Below, in pieces: positions 5,969-10,355 of a stretch of 10,355 nt of DNA (positions are counted from its first letter, which is position 1; each line of letters starts with the position of its first letter). The position numbers were made by a program, and so were the translations under genes. Below the pieces are notes generated by a model. The model was not told the DNA's origin. It saw nothing but the letters and a program-made list of their open reading frames with translations, and did not search any database. Source of the DNA: Bacteroidota bacterium (GTDB lineage: Bacteria; Bacteroidota; Bacteroidia; Chitinophagales; Chitinophagaceae); assembly GCA_023426425.1 (NCBI GenBank), contig JAFAAT010000097.1, positions 1 to 10,355 on the forward strand, in the 5' to 3' direction.

Positions 5969-6222
5969 TTCCGGATCACGTTGACCCAACATTCTGGATC
6001 ATGTTGACCCCACCCTGTTTTGATTCTGCCTGCTGGTCCTTTATCCTTGCTTCCGGGATGGTGACCCACCCACCTCAGTGGAAAAAATAGCGGATTCTCG
6101 CATGTTGACCCACCTGTTTTGATCCTGAAAGGACTGAAACTAGCTGTTATTCCGGGATGTTAATCCACCCTGAGCACGAACTAGGGTTCTCAGAGATTGT
6201 CATTATGGCATGTTGACCCACC
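5969..6222 (+). repeat. Six direct copies of a ~20-bp motif, IS21-end-like
   Basis: Copies begin near 5969, 5992, 6051, 6091, 6150 and 6203, all in the same orientation, with consensus TTCCGGGATGTTGACCCACC. Cores (ATGTTGACCC-like) start at 5978, 6001, 6058, 6102, 6158 and 6210. The copies at 6001 and 6102 share a longer match that continues into TGTTTTGAT and CTG, giving a higher-order period of about 100 bases. A perfect palindrome, CCTATATAGG, follows the last copy at 6221-6230. From memory, IS21-family elements carry multiple internal repeats at their ends, and Bacteroidota examples have TTGACCCACC-like sequence, so I read this as one orphaned end. No istA or istB gene is present in the window. 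Confidence 0.7.
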
Positions 6223-6401
6223 TATATAGGCCTCTTATGTTTTGAGCATTTTCTGTTTTTTGACTTCACTGCCGGCCCATATAATAAATTAGTGTTTGTT
6301 TGTGGGGCTTGAAGGATATACAAAGGTTCTAGGACAGAAAAATCTAAAATTAAGTGGTGGAAAATTCAAAACTTAATAGCAGATAATCTAAAGTTAAAGT
6401 T

Positions 6402-6409
6402 TATCTTTG
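6402..6409 (+). promoter_or_regulatory. Candidate -7 box for the ATPase gene
   Basis: TATCTTTG matches TAnnTTTG perfectly and ends 20 bases before the ATG at 6430. No TTTG is found at the expected -33 distance. AATCTAAA(A/G)TTAA occurs twice upstream (6341-6353 and 6385-6397) and could be a regulator site, though the region is simply AT-rich. Confidence 0.4.
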
Positions 6410-6429
6410 GTGGAATTTTAAGCGATGCC

Positions 6430-7590
6430 ATGTCTGGATTGATAAAAAGAACAATGGCTAAGGAGATTAGGAAGCGAATCACCCAATTCCCGATACTTGC
6501 CGTAACAGGGCCTCGCCAGTCTGGCAAGACCACCCTGCTTAAGTCTTTATTTCCCGATTACCGGTATGTATCTCTTGAAAACCCTGACCATCGGACTTTT
6601 GCTCGTGAAGATCCGAATGGTTTTCTACAACAATATTCAGCGAAAACCATTTTGGATGAAGTGCAACGGGTACCTGAACTATTTTCCTTTTTACAAACTG
6701 CGGTTGACAAGTCCGGGCAAATGGGGCAATACATTCTATCCGGGTCTCAAAATTTCCATTTGCTGACACAAATCACTCAGTCCCTGGCCGGGCGCGTTGC
6801 ACTTTTCCGACTGTTGTCCCTGGATACTAAGGAACTAGAGCAAGCTCAAAAACTTCCTTCCAATTACCTGAATGCCTGTATCCAGGGAGGTTATCCCGCC
6901 ATTTATCACAGAGGCATAGATCCCACCGATTTTTTTGCCAATTACGTCCGTACCTATATCGAAAAGGATGTGACTGAGTTAATCAATATTCGTGATGTAA
7001 ATAGCTTCCGGACGTTTCTGGGCTTGTGTGCAGCAAGGGCAGGGCAACTTTTGAATTTGTCTGCATTGGCTAATGAATGCAATATTTCACAACCTACTGC
7101 AAAGGCCTGGTTGTCTGTCTTAGAAAGCAGCTATCTTGTATTCTTGCTGTATCCCTATCATGAGAACTTTAATAAGCGTCTGGTAAAAACACCTAAACTG
7201 TATTTCTACGATGTTGGCTTATTGACGCATCTATTACAGATTCGTGAACCTGAAGAACTGGCTATTAACAGGCTAAAAGGAAATATATTTGAGAATTTTG
7301 TGATTGCCAACTTTCAAAAGCTTAATGAGAACCAATACCAACATCGCACCTATTATTTTTGGCAAGATCACAACGGGCTTGTAATTGACTTGCTGTTCAA
7401 AGCTGCAAATGCATTTGATGTGTATGAGGTGAAATCCACCCAGACTTTAAGCAACACTCTATTTAAAAATCTGCAACACTTTGTCGAACTGGTGGCGCCC
7501 CAAGCTGTACGTCCGTACCTGATTTATGGAGGTGATGAAGCAGTAGTTCGAAGTAAGGTGCAGGTATTACCCTGGAATATGCCCGGGTAA
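6430..7590 (+). CDS. AAA_14 / DUF4143 ATP-binding protein
   Basis: A 386-residue protein of the usual length for the family. An AAA_14 domain spans about 20-150: Walker A GPRQSGKT (27-34), Walker B ILDEVQ (74-79) and the sensor-like SGSQ (104-107). A DUF4143 region spans about 175-340, with a winged-helix-like stretch (LSALANECNISQPTAKAWLS, about 210-229). The C-terminal part carries E288 in GNIFENF, D320 in VIDLLF, and E333-V-K335 in VYEVKS, which fits a PD-(D/E)xK-type active site. Proteins of this family are common, strain-variable ATPases of unknown cellular role in bacteria and archaea; a nuclease activity is an inference from these residues. The start is the ATG at 6430; a second Met at residue 9 is possible, and an ATG at 6425 is out of frame. 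The gene is more AT-rich than its neighbours and lies in the tRNA-linked remnant region with no partner gene, so it was probably acquired by transfer. It looks intact. Confidence 0.9.
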   Translation: MSGLIKRTMAKEIRKRITQFPILAVTGPRQSGKTTLLKSLFPDYRYVSLENPDHRTFAREDPNGFLQQYSAKTILDEVQRVPELFSFLQTAVDKSGQMGQYILSGSQNFHLLTQITQSLAGRVALFRLLSLDTKELEQAQKLPSNYLNACIQGGYPAIYHRGIDPTDFFANYVRTYIEKDVTELINIRDVNSFRTFLGLCAARAGQLLNLSALANECNISQPTAKAWLSVLESSYLVFLLYPYHENFNKRLVKTPKLYFYDVGLLTHLLQIREPEELAINRLKGNIFENFVIANFQKLNENQYQHRTYYFWQDHNGLVIDLLFKAANAFDVYEVKSTQTLSNTLFKNLQHFVELVAPQAVRPYLIYGGDEAVVRSKVQVLPWNMPG

Positions 7591-7677
7591 CAACTATTTC
7601 CAAGAGGCATAACTGGTAGATGCAACCGTCTCAATCTGCTTTTCTATATCTGCTTGACAATGCATTCACATTGATTC

Positions 7678-7858
7678 CTAATAAAAAGAGTCCGGCTCGT
7701 GGGATGCCTGGCGCTTCGCGGCCAGCGTCATTGCCACTATGCTCTTTTTGGTGTCGTTTGGACCAGAAGCAGTGTCAAAATTCTGAAGAATGTTGACCAT
7801 ATTGCGCTTACTCTCTTTCCATTGGCATTCTCTCTCTCGATATCATTTGTTGAGCCAT
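7678..7858 (-). pseudogene. Frameshifted small gene with a GA repeat at the break
   Basis: An ATG at 7856-7858 opens MAQQMISRERMPMERE and stops at 7808-7810. A second minus-strand frame, open from 7842 to the TAG at 7678-7680, reads ECQWKESKRN, then MVNILQNFDTASGPNDTKKS, then IVAMTLAAKRQASHEPDSFY. The two frames meet at a run of five GA units (plus strand TC, 7830-7839). One extra GA unit would join them into a 60-residue protein. An independent start at the ATG 7798-7800 would give 40 residues. The start lies 35 bases past the stop of the serine hydrolase gene, on the same strand. I do not recognise the product. The rest of 7591-7893 holds no other gene that I can support. Confidence 0.35.
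7780..7798 (+). repeat. Degenerate seventh copy of the IS21-end-like motif
   Basis: ATTCTGAAGAATGTTGACC matches the copy at 5991-6009 at 16 of 19 bases by eye, in the same orientation. It lies to the right of the ATPase gene, so copies flank that gene on both sides. It overlaps the minus-strand remnant at 7678-7858, and chance similarity is possible. Confidence 0.4.
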
Positions 7859-7893
7859 CGTGAACTTACCTACTTAAGCGATTTTTATTTCCC

Positions 7894-9312
7894 TCACCTC
7901 TTCACCATCCCCACTCTACCCCGCAGGCGATGCTGATCGTCTTTGATCAATACCTGGTAAACTCCGGCAGGCAGCATGTGCACATCAACCTTGTTGTCTT
8001 TGCCGAGAGGTGACTGTAAGGCAGTACGACCCTGCATATCTATGATGCGCACGGTTAGGGTCTGTGATCCTGTGCCATCACTGGTGATTTCAATGTAGTC
8101 GTCTGCAGGGTTGGGATAAATTCCCATCGACGTAGCCAAAGGCAATTCTGATATCGAAGTCAGCTCATCGCAGGCAGGGAAGGTGTCTGTGGCTGCTGGA
8201 GTCACGGTCAGCCCGTATTTGTAGAGGGTATCGACCATGAGATCGGGGTAGCTTTGTGGACTTCCCTCGCCGTTCGTCAAAACAATAGCACCGGTTTTCT
8301 TGTCCATATTGAAGTACATAGCAGTGGATACACCGACATCGCCGCCGTTGTGTCCCCAGAGGACGTCACCGTTTGAGGACTGACCCGCATAGAAGATAAT
8401 GCCCTGTCCGGGATCAACAGGTGTTTGTTGCTGAAGGATATAAGCAACAGTGGTACTGTCGAGAATACGCTCTCCTTCAAACTCGCCCCACTGCAAGTAC
8501 ATGGTCATGAAACGTGCAAGTCCTTTGATGGTGGTCCTGAGCTGGCCGTCGGGATAGTCGGGATAGCCATAGAGACCCACGTCGTCGTAAGTACCGGAAT
8601 AGGTATAGGGACGTGCAATGAGGTTAGTATCGGGGATGCCGGCCAGCAGGAAAGAAGTGTTCTTCATGCAGAGCTTCTGGAAGATGGCGGTGTCGCAATA
8701 GTGGTGAAACTCATCGCCTGTGACGCGCTCCACGATATAGGCCGCAAGGGTGCTGCCCATGTTGCTGTAGTTGTGCTGTGTGCCGGGCTGATAGCTATAG
8801 AAGTTGTCCGTCGCATTGTAGTATGCACCGGTAGTTGAAAAATAGTCTTCCATGTAGCTGTCCAGGCTGATTGGTGAATCGCCATAGACGTATAATGGAC
8901 CCATCACTCCCCAGTTGTCCTGGATGGAGGAGGTATGTGTCAGCAACATGCGAAGTGTGATGGAATCTGTAGGATGCTGCGGGTGTTGCAACTGGAAAGG
9001 CAGCCAGGCATTTACATTAGCGTCGAGGTCAACAAGGTTTTTCTCCCAGAGCTGCATTACCGCAGTTGCGATCATAGTCTTGGAGATAGACGCAAGCATG
9101 AATACTGTTTCGCGTGTCACGTCTTTATTGTTAGCCAGATCGGCCTTGCCCAGGCTGCGGTCGAATACCCAATGGCCGTCTTTGATGATCACCATGGAGG
9201 CGCCGGGCATGCGACCGGCGGTCATCCTATTGAGCAGGTATGTATCTGAAGGTTGTGCATAGGCACCGGAAGCTGAGAACAGCAAAGAGAGGGCTAAAAG
9301 AAGCTTTTTCAT
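7894..9312 (-). CDS. Secreted class C beta-lactamase-like serine hydrolase with T9SS sorting tail
   Basis: A 472-residue protein from the ATG at 9310-9312, which opens a clean signal peptide (MKKLLLALSLLFSASGAYA, then Q). The frame is open further upstream, but the extra 37 residues would bury the signal, so the shorter form is chosen. The serine hydrolase domain (about 25-365) has the three class C/PBP4 motifs: SISK (75-78, nucleophile S75), Y182-S-N184, and HNGG (321-324) in place of KTG. Residues about 398-472 are a Por secretion tail (IYPNPADDYIEI at 398-409, LPAGVYQVLI at 447-456), which directs type IX secretion to the cell surface or medium. Family members include DD-peptidases, esterases and peptidases; true beta-lactamase activity is not implied. 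A T9SS-secreted form suggests digestion of an external ester or peptide substrate. The gene is divergent from the membrane protein at 9489. A small remnant gene follows on the same strand. Confidence 0.93.
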   Translation of the reverse strand: MKKLLLALSLLFSASGAYAQPSDTYLLNRMTAGRMPGASMVIIKDGHWVFDRSLGKADLANNKDVTRETVFMLASISKTMIATAVMQLWEKNLVDLDANVNAWLPFQLQHPQHPTDSITLRMLLTHTSSIQDNWGVMGPLYVYGDSPISLDSYMEDYFSTTGAYYNATDNFYSYQPGTQHNYSNMGSTLAAYIVERVTGDEFHHYCDTAIFQKLCMKNTSFLLAGIPDTNLIARPYTYSGTYDDVGLYGYPDYPDGQLRTTIKGLARFMTMYLQWGEFEGERILDSTTVAYILQQQTPVDPGQGIIFYAGQSSNGDVLWGHNGGDVGVSTAMYFNMDKKTGAIVLTNGEGSPQSYPDLMVDTLYKYGLTVTPAATDTFPACDELTSISELPLATSMGIYPNPADDYIEITSDGTGSQTLTVRIIDMQGRTALQSPLGKDNKVDVHMLPAGVYQVLIKDDQHRLRGRVGMVKR

Positions 9313-9331
9313 TGGTTGGTCAATTGTAGCA

Positions 9332-9339
9332 GAAAGATA
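9332..9339 (-). promoter_or_regulatory. Weak candidate -7 box for the serine hydrolase gene
   Basis: On the minus strand TATCTTTC differs from TAnnTTTG only in the last base and lies 20 bases before the chosen start codon, which supports the shorter reading. No -33 TTTG is seen. The 176-base divergent gap (9313-9488) must hold promoters for both genes; on the plus strand TATCATTG (9462-9469) is a similarly imperfect candidate for the membrane protein. Confidence 0.3.
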
Positions 9340-9488
9340 ATAAGGATAACTTGTGTTACACCAGTATACCGGGAAATATTTTAGCGGAGGTGCTTGCGGG
9401 TTTTCATCACTTTTTCCGGGCAATTCATCACTTTTGGACGCGCGATGGAGCTATGGCAGTCTATCATTGTCGAAGAAAACCAAACGAA

Positions 9489-10355
9489 ATGGACAATAAT
9501 AAAAGCTGGATTGCAAAAATAGAATTCTGGGCAGCTACAGCGCTCTTTGTCTTTGAACTCTTTTCCCTGGTGACTATGTCACTTAGCAATGACTGGGTTC
9601 CTAAAGACCTGACGCCTTCTCAACAGCGGAACCGGGTAAACTATTTTTTCTGCGCTAACCTGATTGAAGGCGCGACTATCTACCTTCTTTTTCTCTGGCT
9701 CAACTTCCGCACCATTCCCAGCCTGATCAAAAAAAGAGCGGTGGTTCTTAACAGCGCAATGGTGATCGCTGCGCTGTTTCTGTTGTGGGCTGTTTTTAGC
9801 TTTATCCATACCTACCTGCGTGAAATGATTATGTGGGACCCTGCTCCGCAAAGGTCCTGGGACAGAATCTACCAGAAGAGTTTCTTTGAGGCTGCCAGGC
9901 TACTATTCCTTTTAGGTTTCTATACAGTGCTGAAGCTGGCAGCGATTGAAATCCTTTCGAGATCGGAAGCTATTCGTAGCAAGTACCCATTTATACTTAA
10001 AGAGACGCTGATCGCTGCATTGGTTTGGATGCTTGTGCTATTTCTTTCCGTAGTGACAGATGCACCCGGCGAACTACTCACGTTCTGGACCTTGGCGGTT
10101 CCCTGCGGGATCGTTTTTTACAATTGGTCCATCCATTCACTCATCCCTAAAGCACTCAGACGAAAGAGGTCTTTCATAACGTTTGTGTGCTGGACATTCC
10201 TCCTCCTCTTGCCTGTATCTGTGGTAATCGGACTTCTCGCCTACCTTTTTTCAGGAAGTGATGACATGGGAGTGGCTGTACCGATGTTCAACCTATTCTT
10301 CCAATTACTTCTTACGACGCCGCTTGCCTGGCTTGTCTTTAAGCTCAGGCTGAAG
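9489..10355 (+). CDS. Multi-pass membrane protein, 5' part; probable LytS-type sensor histidine kinase
   Basis: From the ATG at 9489 the frame is open without a stop to the window end: 289 codons. About eight hydrophobic segments are seen near residues 13-32, 51-73, 86-108, 135-155, 170-189, 195-213, 228-253 and 264-284, with basic loops such as KALRRKR (221-227) and a basic end, FKLRLK. The protein starts MDNNKSWIAKIEFW. The layout, a long multi-pass N-terminal half ending in a TTPLAWLVFK-type helix and a basic linker, is how I remember Chitinophagaceae LytS/YehU-type histidine kinases, whose His_kinase (INPHFLFN) and HATPase parts would follow beyond the window. That function is inference, because no kinase motif is inside the window. 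If correct, it would sense a signal at the membrane and pass phosphate to a LytTR response regulator, probably the next gene. The start is favoured because upstream bases hold no better ATG. Confidence 0.85.
   Translation, partial: MDNNKSWIAKIEFWAATALFVFELFSLVTMSLSNDWVPKDLTPSQQRNRVNYFFCANLIEGATIYLLFLWLNFRTIPSLIKKRAVVLNSAMVIAALFLLWAVFSFIHTYLREMIMWDPAPQRSWDRIYQKSFFEAARLLFLLGFYTVLKLAAIEILSRSEAIRSKYPFILKETLIAALVWMLVLFLSVVTDAPGELLTFWTLAVPCGIVFYNWSIHSLIPKALRRKRSFITFVCWTFLLLLPVSVVIGLLAYLFSGSDDMGVAVPMFNLFFQLLLTTPLAWLVFKLRLK

Noticed and set aside
7683..7749. Possible terminator of the ATPase gene: AAAAAGAG and CTCTTTTT flanking an inner CTGGC/GCCAG hairpin
   Set aside because: The outer arms are 51 bases apart with little pairing between, it starts over 90 bases past the stop, and it overlaps a minus-strand coding remnant; too weak to call.
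9313..9423. 37-residue N-terminal extension of the serine hydrolase
   Set aside because: It would place the signal peptide internally; the Met just before KKLLLALSLL is the natural start.
9579..9851. Minus-strand frame of 90 codons
   Set aside because: It is antisense to the well-formed membrane protein frame that stays open to the window end.

Overview
The window looks like a chromosomal stretch of a Bacteroidota bacterium, most likely Chitinophagaceae. The signs are a secreted serine hydrolase with a type IX secretion (Por) sorting tail, a tRNA without an encoded CCA end, perfect TAnnTTTG-type -7 boxes, a DUF6624 lipoprotein-like/secreted TPR protein, and the start of what looks like a LytS-type sensor kinase. 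The species is not determined.

Left part (1-4800): the end of a DUF3574 gene (+), a small hydrophilic gene with a clear hairpin terminator (-), a large SWIM/SNF2 helicase-like ATPase (-) and a secreted TPR/DUF6624 protein (-). The spaces between these genes hold four arrays of a 7-bp tandem repeat (core TCAATTG), a duplicated purine-rich block, and two related fragments that read ETVxxKKI on the minus strand. One heptamer array contains the stop codon of the DUF3574 gene. Another may supply the -33 box of the SNF2 gene.

Middle part (4800-7890): a CAU-anticodon tRNA (tRNA-Ile2 favoured over Met) with a strong terminator, followed by what looks like the eroded remains of an island. It holds an N-terminally truncated PD-(D/E)xK nuclease-like gene, a minus-strand C-terminal fragment, six direct copies of a roughly 20-bp motif (TTCCGGGATGTTGACCCACC-like) that resembles the repeated ends of IS21-family elements, and one intact AAA_14/DUF4143 ATPase. 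A degenerate seventh copy of the motif lies beyond the ATPase, inside a minus-strand remnant that would read through if a GA dinucleotide run had one more unit.

Right part (7890-10355): a secreted class C-like serine hydrolase (-), divergent from a multi-pass membrane protein (+) that runs off the window and is probably the sensor half of a LytS-type histidine kinase. No intact transposase, integrase, CRISPR array or complete new system is visible. The most unusual signals are the intergenic heptamer arrays, the repeat array in the island, and the remnants around them.
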